Shown here: positions 35,821 to 48,561 of the stretch, one piece after another
How positions within the stretch are numbered: the first letter of the stretch is position 1
Layout: each line of letters opens with the position of its first letter
Assembly: GCF_000204055.1 (NCBI RefSeq)
Contig: NW_006768765.1
Span: 2,677,601 to 2,741,600, forward strand
Reading direction: 5' to 3'
DNA from: Melampsora larici-populina 98AG31
Lineage: Eukaryota; Basidiomycota; Pucciniomycetes; Pucciniales; Melampsoraceae
DNA: 64,000 bases
Position numbers and translations under genes: made by a program
Notes under the pieces: model-generated
What the model was told of the DNA's origin: nothing
The model's input: the letters and a program-made list of their open reading frames with translations, nothing else
Database searches by the model: none

Positions 35821-37872
35821 TCAAGGAGGAGATGTTAAAGTACAGGATTGTTTTGTTCGAAGATCTCTACTTGGGATTTGTTTAGAATTCTTACCAAGAC
35901 CTGAATGACATGGATTACTAGCCAGGATAGTACTAGAATGTGCATAATGTAATCCTTTACCTGCAACGTAATCTGATGATCTATTTGGTGTAAGTGTTTG
36001 TTGAAAGTATTCATCTATGATTGGAAATTGTAATACGTTCATCTATAATAAAGGTAACCGAAAAAAATTGGATTAGTCTACGAAGAGCAAGTAGAAAAAT
36101 ATTAAATGTTGGAACTTCAACAAGGAGAGAAATCGTACCTTGGGTGTAATGACAATCAAGGTTTGACATGGGATTTCTAACCAGTCTGTCTTCTCAAATG
36201 TTAATGGTTCAGAAGCAATCAAAACAATCTTTTCTCGTTTATCACATTTTCTCTACCAAAGAAAAAAAGATCAAAACGATCAGTAGGATGAAACTTCTGA
36301 CCGAATCAGATAAGAGAACCCAGGATCATACCATTCGATATTGACCAGGTTTAGAAAGTCCAAGTGTATCATTTTCAACTTCTTCAAAAGAAGTACCAGT
36401 CGAGAAATAAAGACTAGCAGCTTCATCTGTAGAACTAGTGACATACCGTGTAGCTACCACTGATTTACCATCTGTTACAGCAAAATTCAATAAGCTTGGT
36501 TCTCCTACTTCTGCTAATTGACTAGCTTCTTTAATCTTTTTGATCGTATTTAGCATAATTAATTGTAGAGTTGAGTATGGAAATGAGGTGGCTTTCGGAT
36601 CGGCATGCTAAAGAAAGGATCATTTCATTAACATTGAGTTCAAGAGTCTTAAGAATGAGGTTGGATTATAGTACCTTGCTTAGCTCATTGAGAAAAATTG
36701 CAAAGGCCCATTCAGAATCGGTACTGCCTAAAAAAGATAGACTAAGTGTCAGTTTTTTTTAAACCTATATCATGATCGAGCGTACGAGAACTTGAACAAA
36801 CCTTGAGGATAATTAAAGAATTCATCAGAAAGTTCAGATTGAAGTTTTCTTTTAATCTTATTGAATCCAGCAATATGACCTATTTGTTTAAATTTTGAAA
36901 AATATCAACAAGAAAGAAAAGTAGAAGATCAGTAAACTAGGCTATAAATGTGGAAGAGATTGCGGAAAGAGTATGTACCATTGTGCATCCATAGTAAAGA
37001 TCCATAAATCTAGAGTGAAAGCAAAGGATGATCAGTTAAGGTTCACAAGAAGTGGTGAGAACAAAATGGTCCAAGAAGTTACCCAGGGATGACAATTCTC
37101 TTCACTTAGTGCTCCGGATGTACTTGCTCGAACATGGGCGCTATTGAAAGTATCCTTGTGTGAGTAGGGAAACCTTGAGTGAAAGTAAAAAAGATAAATC
37201 AACTAACAAGACAAGTGGAGATCGAATCTTTTCTGCTAATCTATGTAAATTTCGATTGGCTATAGATGGAATAATACAGATGAGTAAGATCAATTTATGA
37301 GATGAGTTTGAATTGAAAAAGGTCCATCACACTAACACCATGCAGGAGTGATTGCTTGAAAAACACAAGGAGTAGGATCTACATCCTCAGTTGCAGTATC
37401 GTACCATCCTACACATTGCAAAAGAATCCTCATAAGTTTTGATGATTAACAAATGGATGATCAAGGTGAAAAAGGATTACACACCGACACCGAAACCATC
37501 AGCGTTGATGGGTCGAGCGTCTATTTGAAGATATAAGATGTTAAGATAAGTATTCGAATGTAACGATGATCAAGTGAAAAGAAATGAACCTAATCTGAGT
37601 CTACTATCGAAAGCTTGATTGATGATAGAGCTTTGAAAGAAAAGGTCAAAATCAGAATTGATAAAAGTGAATCTTTAAAGGATGATGAATGGAAATGAGA
37701 CTAACTGGCATGGTTTAGTGAGTAAATGAGCCAAGATGATAGGTTCACCTTTGAAAATTAATAATCTGATTTGATTATCAAAAGTGATCAATATGAAGTG
37801 GTAAAAGTGATGATCAATATACTGAGTCGAAATCTGAGTGAAACTTCAAGAGACTTGTACTTACCTACACAT
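35821..37872 (-). CDS. DUG3: Class II glutamine amidotransferase, DUG3-like
   Basis: In yeast, Dug3 works with Dug2 as a class II glutamine amidotransferase-type peptidase that removes glutamate in cytosolic glutathione breakdown. About a dozen small exons translate in order into recognisable blocks: MCR (8-nt first exon, ATG at 37872-37870), LLIFKGEPIILAHLLTKP, FDSRLRL, DARPINADGFGVGWYD, VFQAITPAW, AHVRASTSG, NCHPW, YGSLLWMHNG, GHIAGFNKIKR, STDSEWAFAIFL, then a longer exon with FAVTDGKSVVATRY and STGTSFEE, and a final exon 36042-35821. Cys2, exposed after Met removal, is the expected N-terminal nucleophile. Several introns were placed by eye, so internal boundaries are approximate. It is a single-copy-type housekeeping gene between transposon-rich stretches. 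Confidence 0.85.
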
Positions 37873-38778
37873 CCTCTATAGGCTATATTGTCGATCGAAT
37901 TGAAATGATAAGGAAAATCGATTGAAAATCTTATATCCTCTTGTGATAGTCTTCTTGCTTGGAATGTAAAGTCTTGTGTCAAAGATCAGGTATCTATTTA
38001 TCTTGAACTTGAGCTTCAATGAAATGAAAGATTGATTGAATTTATCGAAAGTGTTGTATTGAATTGTGGAAGCAGGGTATTGTTAAAGTTGAATGATACA
38101 ATTTCTGCAATCGATGGTGTGATTCTCAAATACAAATCAACTTGCAAGTTTCGAATCTTTAATCAATCCTCTTCCCAATCACTAATTGGTTCTGTTTCTG
38201 AAGAAAGAACTGTAAGTTTTATTTTGCCAAGCTCAAGTTGATTTGATGTCTGATAAATGTAACAACTGTTGGTACATAATCGATTCTCTGCCTGTGCTGC
38301 CAAGTAAAGAAATAGATTTATCATTTGAGCAAGCTTATGCAAACAGTGAAATGTTTCAATTTGAGCAAAAGGGTTTCAAATCAACTTGTCATCAATTATT
38401 CACTTTATAGTCCAAACCTCAGCCCATGCAGTCTGTTAGATCATGGATCCATCTGAAGTACAGATCCCTTGAGGAAGATAAGAGGAATGAAGATGATTAA
38501 ATTAGATTGAAGAGATCAAGTGAAGCAATCGAATCACGAATCAGTGAAATGAGCTAAACTGAGGTTCACGCAGATGACATGGATCGATGGATCAGTGACA
38601 CTGAGTGGCGGTGCTTAAAGTGACGTCAAGAGGCAACACTCGATAGAAGGATAGAAGAACCAAAGTAGCTTTGTAGCGAATCGAACCCAGTCATTTGTTC
38701 TTAAATCCGAAAAAAAGAACAAAAGAAGAGAATCTGGACCATCGACTTGTTATTATCAACCATTCTCACTGGAAATCA
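37873..38778. other. Intergenic upstream of the DUG3-like gene
   Basis: No gene seen. TGACGTCA, a CRE/ATF-type octamer, occurs near 38620. Its relevance is unknown. Confidence 0.4.
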
Positions 38779-40667
38779 ATACACCACCGGAGGGTTTAGC
38801 CGGTCTTGAGACCGGCAGCGCAGACCGTCTGAGGGCCGGCTACGCTCCCGCAGTGGCAGACGGTCTGAAGATAGACCATGCAAATGACCATCTCGAGCCG
38901 CTTCGCTGCCAAGTCTGAAACCGGTCTGCAGGCGAGGTGAGACCTGTCTGCAGGCGAGCATCAACGAGCTCGAGACGGTCAACCTAATGAATAAATCGGG
39001 CGGTGGCGAGCCCAATAGGCCTTTTTGATTCAGAATGCACCTTTTGACAGTTACTCTTTCGACTCGCACTGATGCACGGTGGGCCTACTGGTCCAGGATG
39101 AGTGGAAAGAAATGACCAGAGATATGATTGCAAAAAGTGTGAAATTTGTATAAATAGACTATCTGTATATAACACCAACAATCCTAAAAAACAATCATTT
39201 TCTACCCTTGCTAGCATGTGTAGGTTTGGCAAACGGAAAATAGACATTGGAAAGAAGAGTATGATAAACCGAGCTAGCCAGAGAGATTGAAAGAAATCAG
39301 ACGGATACAAATATTCATCTATTTGAGTGATAGGCAGGAAAGGCCAGCAATGATGAGACCGGACAGAGAAGAGCATTATCAAGGGAAAAGCAGACAGCCC
39401 GACAATTTGGATTAACGATTGTGACAACTCGGCCTGTGATAGAGGGAAAAAAGACATCAGTAATAACATACAACAGGCAAGGAGATGTTCAAAGTGAGTA
39501 GCGACATGAAGTCAACTTACTTGTCGCGAGATCAAATGAGAAAGATGAGGTGGTGTACAGGATGGTGGTGGTGTAGGTGGGATGAGTGATGGTAATGGAA
39601 GACTGTTGTGACTATGACTCTGATTAGGATTATAAACACATCGAGTGGCTGGATGATGACAACGGTGATGAAATCCATGAGCTGGGGAACGAAGTGAAGA
39701 TTGAAAGAATCCAGTATGAGATTGGTTCAGATAATTGTGATCCAGTTGCAGGTTAGCTACTAGATGGACAAAGTGGTAAGATGGACAAAAGAGCTGCAGG
39801 CGAATGAGTTAGTTAAGGAAGAGTTACAAAAGGATTTGAGTGGTATTGTTTGATTGGATCACTTAAATTAGATGCCCATTTGTCTTGAGTTCCAGGTTGT
39901 AAAGTTCGAGGGATCGGTAAGTAGATGGAAGGTTCATTGGGAGTGGACTTGGGGTTGCGGAGGCTGTGGACGTGGTGAGAAAGGGTGGTTCGTTGTTGTT
40001 GAGCGGGTGGGTTTTGTCATTGATTGTTAAAGGTTGAGTCACTGTATCATCAAACTTGACCTAACCTGTGAGTTCGACATGGTGGCAGTCAGGAGTGATT
40101 GATTGAAGACTGGTCTCCTGGCTGTTGTAGACCGTCAGAAGCTCAGCAAACTTGTTGAAAAGTGTGGCCTGTTTGCAGACCGCCTACCGGCCACCCACAG
40201 CCCGTATGAGTTCTGGTCCACAGGCCAGCTGTAGACCCGACCATTCTCAGACCCTTGTGGGCTCTCTATGGTCCGGTCTACAGGCCATTTACTGACCCGA
40301 CCATTCTGGGCTCCGGGGAGACCATTCTCTGACACAGAACCCTCCTGTAATGATTTGGAATTATCTTAGAAATATCTAAAATACATTATCAAATAATTTG
40401 TTATACGAATATGGTTAGATCTGAATAGTAAATTGTAAATGTTACAAAGAAGATGTTTTATCAAATATGTTATAAGAATTTGATATATAGATTAGATGTT
40501 ACTAGAATAAATAAGAATTGTTAAGAATATATACATGTAGTTAGTATTGATATGTTTCCTTTTTCTTCATCGAAATATTAAAGTAATTTTCCTCACTCAA
40601 ATAAGTACTCAGAAAGTAATGTACTTTCCGAGAGTACACCTGAGCCCTTACACCTCCGGTGGTGTAT
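38779..40667. repeat. 15-bp perfect inverted repeats bounding a 1.9-kb segment
   Basis: ATACACCACCGGAGG at 38779-38793 is exactly complemented at 40653-40667. Inside both ends are blocks rich in GACCGGTCT- and CAGACCGTC-type palindromes (about 38800-38990 and 40110-40340). The right one contains an imperfect ~60-bp tandem duplication. This could be a TIR element carrying a gene, but no target duplication was found. Confidence 0.5.
38984..39793 (-). CDS. Hypothetical protein, 5' part unresolved
   Basis: Two exons are well supported, 39793-39521 and 39433-38984, joined in phase 0 by a GTAAGT..CACAG intron. They encode a His/Pro/Ser-rich stretch followed by hydrophobic segments (around IQIVGLSAFPLIMLF and LARFIILFFPMSIF). 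The C-terminal end runs into the palindrome-rich repeat, so the natural stop may have been replaced. A further upstream exon at about 40017-39866 is likely, but no ATG joins cleanly. No family recognised. Confidence 0.4.
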
Positions 40668-40691
40668 CAACATCATCAACTTGACAAGAAA

Positions 40692-42653
40692 ATGAGAAAC
40701 GACCCAAAGATGAACTCAACTTTACCACTAGCACCACCACCCAATTATGATGAAGCTATCAGATCAAATGAACAAACTAGATTAGTATTCCAAGAAGCCA
40801 TCAACTCAAATGAACAAACTAGATTATTATTTCAAACCAATCATCATTCTCAACAAGCACAACAACAACAAGCATATCGACAAGCACCACCACCACCACC
40901 ACCACCACAAGGACCAATCTCAATTCATTTAAACCATCAAACTCATTCATCTTCATTTCAATTCATCAGATTACTTGGATTCTTTAGTTTGATCTTATCA
41001 ATCTTATTTACAATCATCATCAGTTTATCAATCACTCATCAATCTAAAATCTTTTACTTGAATTCATTTATCTTTTCTCATTTCTCTTCATTTGAAATCC
41101 CAATTTATTATTCAATCTTATCATTCTTAATCATTCATTTGGTTTTAGTGAATTTGAATCATCATAAATCGTTTAGTATCTTGGTTCATCATACTATTCA
41201 TTTCACTCAATTTAACATTCTTATTCAAGTCTTCGTCATTCTTTTTGATGGTGAACTTCGTAGTAAAGAATCAGGTTTAACTCTTTTATCTGCTACTATC
41301 TTATTAGGTGCTCTAGATTTAGCCAAGTTTATTCATTCATCAACTCATTCACAACAACAAGTACGAACTCCATTGGTGATTCATAATGTCAATCAATCAT
41401 TATCTTTCATAAGACCTTCAAGTTTTTACTTATCTAGAAACCAAAACAACTTATCCAACGCATTCAAGAGGTTTCGATTCATTGGTTATTCAATCTTTAT
41501 CACCCTCAATACTTTAATCTTAACAACTACTTTACTATTGAAAGCTTCAGATTCGAATCCAGTACCTTCCGACCAACTTCATACGGTTGAAATTTCATTC
41601 CCAACTATCGATCATCATTATCATCATCATCATGAAGAACAATTGATTGAAACCAGTTTACAAATGAAATGTGAATGGTTAAACCAACCGAATCCATCAA
41701 TCCTTTCAAACCAAAGCACTTCAAATTTACCTATCAAGACCAATACGATCTTACTTTTTTCTCCTTCAGCTTATACTGCCAAAGAATCTTCAAGATGGAT
41801 TTCTTCCATCGAATCATTCAAAAAGAATGATCTCTTCAATGGAATTAGGTTTTGCCAATTCGATAGACCTGGTTATGATCATTCATTTAATTTACCGATG
41901 ACTAAGATCTCAGATAGTGTCAACGTGATGGATCAAGTTTTAAATCAAATAGGTGAATTTGATCAAATTCAAAAAAATTGGAATGGAATCCGTCATTCTG
42001 GTTTTATTGTGGTGGGTCATGGTTATGGAGCGTAAGTGTAATTCTCTTAATCTTTTTTCATTACCCTTATATCTGATTGTCTTGGTTTTTTTTTCTTTTG
42101 AATGTTTTTTTTAGATTGGAAGCCAAAGTGTTTGTATCTAAACATCCTCATTTGATCAAATCAATCCTTTATATCGATCCTGAAACAGAAGATACTTTCT
42201 TTAATCTCGATCAAGATCTCACTGATAGTCCATTACGACAATTCTCATCATCTCTACATAACAGTTGAGTTTATTTCTCGACTCATTTATACTTGATCAC
42301 AAAGCCATTGACCTTTACGGTTCTCTTTCTCTTTGATCCCTTCAGTGTATAAGATTTTCATTTCATCTTGGAAATATACAATTTCAACCCGATTATCAAT
42401 CTTACCCATCAAATCAATCTCACCATCAATGACTCGTTCAATCATTCAAGAATCTACAATCTCTTTTTCGATTTTAGCTTATGATGAATTCATTGAACTT
42501 ACTAAACCAAATCATCTTTCAAATCACTTTAAAACTAAAGTTTTACTCAATCCTCATAAAGGTGATCATCATCAATTTAAAGGTTTAGAGATTTGTATGG
42601 ATTTTATGCAATCTACTTGTCAAGAAAGTTTAATGGATTTAGTTTACGATTGA
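40692..42653 (+). CDS. Multi-pass membrane protein with degenerate alpha/beta-hydrolase domain (598 aa)
   Basis: Exons 40692-42031, 42115-42263 and 42346-42653 give 598 aa. The N-terminus is cytosolic-like. It has PPNY, a PPxY motif of the kind bound by WW domains of Rsp5/NEDD4 ligases, a tandem duplication of EAI(R/N)SNEQTRL(V/L)FQ (about residues 21-48), and Gln and Pro runs. Four or five membrane segments follow (about 92-112, 135-152, 168-180, 190-205 and 262-284), then a soluble domain with FCQFDRPGYDHS and VVGHGYGA. The GHGYG elbow has Gly where serine hydrolases have Ser, so catalysis by the usual mechanism is unlikely. Fungal proteins with an N-terminal DUF2417-type membrane part and an abhydrolase domain are the closest architecture I know. 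The second donor, GTTGAGT, is unusual and matches one in the chitin synthase gene. Confidence 0.7.
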
Positions 42654-43436
42654 TCTCTTTCAAGTTGATTTGATTTGTAATTTTACATCTTTTTTCAAAA
42701 TCTTAAACTTTTCTTTCTGGATTGTAACTCCTTCCACCTATCTATTGTTGAACATACGTTGTTTTATTTCTCATCTCTGTACTCTTTGTTTGATGATTTT
42801 CACGAAGCAGACTCGCGGTTCTTACTTTTCACTTTTGTTTTCTTATAACAGTTTTGCATCATTTCACGAATTAAAACTCTTTTGTCAAATAAATCTGACA
42901 TGAGTACATTGCTTATCATGACAGATCGTACAAACCTAGTAACAATGAATGATCGATGCACAAATATTACCAAAATCATAGAGGGGAATGAGATTTCCAA
43001 GCTGACAACTACTCATCTTTCATATCATGCTCTCACTCACAATATCCCGTTCACAATCTACATATTTGAGTGATTTGTCAAAATCTATCCTTTCCAGTTG
43101 GGTTGCAGTTCCAACAACCCTTCTTTCTGTGTCAGTCGCCATTCTTAGAAATAAATTACGATCACCTCTTTCACAAAAATCGTCATGGAACAAACGGGAT
43201 CCCCTTCATTTTCATAAGAGGTTTTATTTACACATCGTCATAATTACCAATTTTCCATTTTCAAAAGAGAATAGTAAAACATAAAAACAACCAAATATAT
43301 ACATACATAACCAAAATATAGGTTCATGGATCCAACTTGAATACATATTACAATTACAAAGTTAAACCTTACAGGACGAGAACATTACTTCAAGACAGCG
43401 GTTTGAAACCCATTACAATGCTTCCTCACCTTGTTT
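42654..43436. other. Intergenic between convergent genes, no gene seen
   Basis: This 780-bp stretch lies between the 3' ends of the membrane-protein gene and the PUF gene. The small frames here lack coding character. Confidence 0.5.
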
Positions 43437-46400
43437 TCATGAAGATATATGCCCCAATGAAGATATCTTTATGTAGAAATAATAAAAGAAAAAAAGAGAT
43501 TGTAGAAGCAGGTCTGGAAGCGCTGGGCGTAACGATATGCTATAACAAGTCACTCTTAGTGACCTACCCATGCTCGAGTTCTCTCGACTAAGAACCACTG
43601 ATGTGAAAAAAGAGTCAACGATTTGCCCTTCAGTCTTGATCGACTGGGGAGTATCAAATCGACTTACTATTTTGCTTCCTGCTTTTGACGACTTCATCGT
43701 CACACCGTTTCGCCTCTAATCCAACAAAATATCAAAGCCTAGCGTCAACATTCGGTACGAGAATATCAAAGATGTAATAGAACGACAGCGTACCACAGTC
43801 TGAATCATGAGTTCACGAATCGGATTCGGGGCAGAAGTGAAGAGAAGGGTAAGGACCTGTGCCCCTGCTTGATGACAAGCGATCTCGATGAGTCTGCAAA
43901 AAAGATGACAACATTCATCAGTGTTTGTGCACATCGCATATGAAAATGGATACTTACGCCGGACGACCATGGCCATATCCACATATTCCACGAACGTAGC
44001 TCTCAACAATCGGGCTATCCATCCCAGACACTTTCATCACCTTTTCAATCGCCTTGGCTCCAAAGTTATCAATCGATAATTCACAAGCCAATTGGGTTTC
44101 CGTCAATCGATCAAACAATCTCTTCTGAGTTTCACCCGATGAATGCTCAATTAGATGCAGGATCACGAAATTCTATTGAGAGATGGGACCATCAGATCTT
44201 GTGCCAAAAATTGTGTCGGTCAATCCAGGTGACTTACACCCCATTGTTGGACCGCGCAGCTATAGATTTCCGCGAGGAGCTCCTCAATGACGTCCGTCTT
44301 TTCGACCTCGCTCCAGTTTTCGAGAACGCTTTGCACAATCAGAGATCCTACTTCATCTTTGGCAGTCTTTGCTGTAGGGCCAAATACGTAATCAGATCAT
44401 GAGGTCCTGAGAATAAAAACAAAAGCCATCATCACGTACCCCATTGACCTTTCAACAATTCGTTGAGACTTCTTTCAAGCTCCCCAGGACTTCCAACTCC
44501 AGACCCGTATTGATTGAGACCGTTCGGCTTCTTGACATTTAGCCCCGAGACATGCAGATGCATCGCACTCGATGATCCACCAACACTGAGCAATCGAGCC
44601 CACACATGACCGGCGCTCTTATGCGTGACGGTCTCTTTCTTCTTCAACAATTCTTGTGAAATCAGCCATCGTATCTGATTGTTGTCTTCCTCGTCGACGT
44701 CAATCATCTTCTGTAAGCAATGTGTGGCAAACGTGTCTGAAGCCAGAGGAATGATGTGACCCCTGATGCTCTCTGCCATCTGCATACGCTCTTCCGGAGT
44801 GGCATGTTCAATGGCTCGGGAAACCAAAAAGTTACCTTGAAATAGAATTGCAAATCAGTTTGAGTGTGAAAAGCCGCATATGACTGCAATTGTACACTCA
44901 CCAAATCTGTTGGACATCAGCTCTAAGCTGTATTCAATCACTAGACGAGTGATTTCTTCCCTGGGGGCGTTGGAATCAGACGAAAGATTTGGAGCATGAG
45001 CAGCATCAAAGCCGGTCGAAGATGCCACCGCAGATTGCTTGAGCTTCTGTTGCAGAAATATGCTCGATTGTTGGTCATTGTGTTCAGTTATCCTCCGGAT
45101 GAAGTACTAGATCAAATCGATTTCAAACGCCAAGATGAGATTCGGCCTTCTGGAGCTCATCTTATAGAAAACGACGCAAATCACAAAAATATCACATACC
45201 TCATAGTCGCAATCCGTATCCCCAGCCAACAATGCCCTGTAATTTACTCCCCCTAGCCCACCCGGTAAAGCACTGGTGGGCACCGGGATGGAAGCTGAAT
45301 TAGGTGGATTCAGGATAGGTCCAGTGCCCGCGAATGAGTTGGTTCGACCCTAAGAATCATAAAACCAAATGAATATCGGCACGCACGTGAAAGAAGCGTG
45401 AACGAAGAGATAAGCATTTACCATGGCAAAGTCCAACGGTCCCATCTGTCTCGGTCCGAACCCGGGCGGCTTGGAATAGGGAAAGTTACCGTTGAGATTG
45501 TTCATGTATTCCGAGAAGTTACCCGGAGGAGTGTTGGCCGTGTTCATCCGATGGGGGGGCAGTGGATGTCCCGTGGAAACGGGCGTTGAACTCAGAGGAG
45601 GAACCGATCCGTTCTGGCCGGCGTTGATGGTTGACGGAGGCTGTTGCCCCCCTTGGTTCGCGTTCCTGCCATTCGGAATGACAGGAAAAGAAGTGTTAAC
45701 GACATTGTTCGGTAACGGATTCTTGAGAGGTGCAGCTGGGCCTCCGGACAAGCTGAGGTTGGCTTTCAAGTGGGTGATGGCTAGATCCTGTGCAGCTAGA
45801 GCTCGTTCCAGCTGCTCAACTCTAGAGAACATCGCATTCATGAAGTCGGTGATATATTGCGGTGCTAGAAATGGGGAGCCTAGAGCGCTCTGCGAGCCGG
45901 GATTCGGGGGAGAAGATCCAGTCGCCGAGGGACGGTGGGAAGGCGACGCCATTTTCCACAAGCCAGGAGAGGCCTCACGCCGCGGCGGAGCAAAAGTACC
46001 GGTCGCAGAATTCTGTGATTTGGTGACATTTGACTTCGAATAGAACGCTTCCTGCAAGAGTCGACGAAGGAAGGTTGTGAGTTAATTGGACTTATACTAA
46101 AGACGGGAATGAGATGAAACAAACTACTACTTACTTCTCCAAAAGACAAAGGTAGAGGCCACGTCTGATGGTTGTTATCTTTGCCAAATCCTTGGACCGG
46201 AGAATTGGCATAGTAGGGACGTTTGAAACCCAAGCCATAGTGATCGCCATTCTCGACATCTGGATTGAAATAGCTGCTCAGAGGAGTTCGCGTAGCGCTA
46301 TCTCCAGCGACCAGGGAGCGAGTGGTCGAGGAAGCAGATGGAGTCTGACTGAAACTCAGCTCCGGGGAATCAAAAGATGGAGTGGAGTCACCCTTTGATA

Positions 46401-47031
46401 GGTCAGAGTGAACGTTGGTTTGACGAGGTGGATCACAAGAAGCTGATTGATCGAGCGGTAGAGTTTGAGAGATTCCTCCTTCATCGCGGTCCGCCTCACG
46501 TACGGTAAGTGGAGTCGGCCTGTGCGCGATCGTGTTCTTGTTGAAATTGTGAAGTCGGGTTGGAGGGATACACGAGGTAGGTGTTGCCCACATGCTCGAG
46601 CTGAGGGTATATCCAGCAGAGGTATTAGAAGAGTTGAAGAGTTGTTCAACAGGATGATCAGCATCTTCACGATCCTTTCCCAAACCGGTCGCACTCGCAG
46701 GAAGGTGCAGGGTAGATGGTTTAGGGACCTGGGAGGTAACACTCAAATGAGTCTGGTCGACGCGGGAACCGGGTCGAGAGCTCCCAATGACACCGACGGG
46801 ATGAGAAGCTTTGGAGTTGGCGAGATTGGACTGAATGTTGAGACTGGATGGACGATCGGTCGGAGTGTTGGACTGGGAAGGGTTGGAGAATAACCCTTGA
46901 TTCATGTTGATTCCCCAACGCTGGCTACCAATGGGGTCTGCTACTGACATTTTTCTCGGAGCAGAAGAGATCAAAGGTTGTGGTAAAGATTTAGGCGATG
47001 AGTGGGAGGAAGGAAGAGTCGGAGTAGGCAT
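43437..47031 (-). CDS. PUF (Pumilio-homology) RNA-binding protein (1001 aa)
   Basis: Nine exons (47031-46135, 46051-45422, 45349-45200, 45106-44902, 44835-44440, 44371-44238, 44172-43958, 43893-43794 and 43715-43437) join to 1002 codons with every phase consistent. The N-terminal ~550 residues are Ser/Pro/Asn-rich and probably disordered, with a short helical stretch (FMNAMFSRVEQLERALAA). The C-terminal ~400 residues are helical repeats with PUF-type signatures: LELMSNRFGNFLVSRAIEH, ASDTFATHCLQKMID, SIDNFGAKAIEKVMK, AQVLTLLF and SSKAGSKIV. PUF proteins bind 3'UTRs to repress or localise mRNAs. The repeat residues deviate from the canonical SYxxR/NxxxQ pattern and suggest the Jsn1/Puf2-like group rather than Puf3/4/5 (inference). 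Confidence 0.85.
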
Positions 47032-48561
47032 TAAGATAATATATAGCGCAAGTCAAATGAGTCACGAGAACAGGAAATAGGTTGAAATTCAGAGATGCAG
47101 AACAGAGAGAGAGAAAAAGACGCCTAGAGAATCAAACAAGGAGTTGAGGATGAAAGTCGAGCAAAGACAAATTGAGCAATAGGATGATAAGAAAGCAACT
47201 ATAAAATGTAGTAAAAGCAAAGGTTTGATTAACAAGATGATAGAATTGAATAGATAGTTAGTATACTACTATCTTGTACTTTGAGTTTTGATTTCTTCTG
47301 GATCTCGTCTAGGGTGGACGAAGCGAGAAGATAGAAAAGAGAATTTGAGAGGACGAGCTGATGGAAGCGAAGTTTGATGGAATGGAAAAGAAAAAGGGTA
47401 AAGAGGATTTAAAGGTAAAGACTTGATTGGATGAAGTTGATGTTGGGATATCAGAAATGGTTAAGAGGATAAGTTTGTATGCTTCTTGACCATCCCGAGT
47501 GATAGATTGATTTTGACTAAAATGTGATCTTTAAGAATTCTTTGGTTCATCATTCATTCGGAGTTCTTTATATGCTAACCTATAGTCTTTAAATCATGCT
47601 CATAATCAATTTGATCTTATCATTATTCAGGTACATTGTAGCTGGTCATCGAAATCACAGTCAACTGATTTAGAGTCAACTGATTGCTTATGATTGAAAG
47701 CACTTTGACCATCATCATCTGTCCTGCTCAGGTCATCATCATACCACCTCTCTCTCTTTCTCCAATAAGATCACCAACGGATGGAAGAGCTGTTGATGTG
47801 GTTTTAGAGTCAGAACTGATGAGCCTTTCCTAAAAGCTCATCTGATGGATACCTTTTATGATGGTTCTGGACTTGATCCAGCCTCTGGCTTAGAGTCAGA
47901 CGATAACAAAGGCATAAATGATGGTTCAAAGTCAAAAGGTCAGTAGATAATATTAATCAGTCGCTCGCCGGTAATTTCATAAGCTGGCTTTCAAAACTCA
48001 AGGGATCCTTAGCGTGTCATTAACATGTTTAGATTTGATTCAAGGTACCTTGAAAATCAGTTGACCATTTCTCATGCTCATCATTGTATGCAACATTGAC
48101 GGTTACCATTATCTCTGGTTTGTACCTCGAAGTCAATAAATGAAAAACAAGTGTCGAAATGTGACGAGTAGCTGACTCCCCGCTTAAGCCAGAATGTACC
48201 GATGAAAACAAATCAAACATCGGCTTTGTGATGAAATCATTTCTGCTTCAAATTCTTTTTTTTTGTAAAATAAATGATCATTGCCTAAAGGGATGTGATG
48301 TTATGCAAACCACTTGCAAAGGCTGCGACACCACGCAACATGGGTTTTAGCTGGAATGTCCGTAAGGTACGATGCGTGTTCACAAGAGAATTGGGAAGCA
48401 AAATGATGTTTTGAGATGCATCACAAGAAATTGACACATTGGCTTGTAGACGAAAACAAAGATGTGGTATTCATTTTACGTGTAGAAAAATGGGATTGAT
48501 TTCATTCTGGTTTGCTTATCGTGAGAGAGATAGGTGCCGGACATGAACAAAATCTACAACT
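47032..48561. other. Intergenic, PUF promoter side and neighbour's 3' side
   Basis: No gene or clear repeat is visible in 1.5 kb. The first 350 bp upstream of the PUF ATG are purine-rich on the plus strand (pyrimidine-rich leader on the coding strand). Confidence 0.5.

Noticed and set aside
38660..38700. tRNA-like TTCGATTC motif on the minus strand
   Set aside because: The five-base stems needed for a T-arm do not pair, and no acceptor or anticodon arm can be folded around it.
40135..40335. 66-aa frame with repeated NGRV..WPVD
   Set aside because: The repeat is simply the ~60-bp tandem DNA duplication in the GACCGGTCT-rich block; no start context or splice support.
45492..46043. 183-aa open frame on the plus strand
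   Set aside because: Antisense shadow of the PUF gene exon 45422-46051, whose frame, splice sites and composition are convincing.
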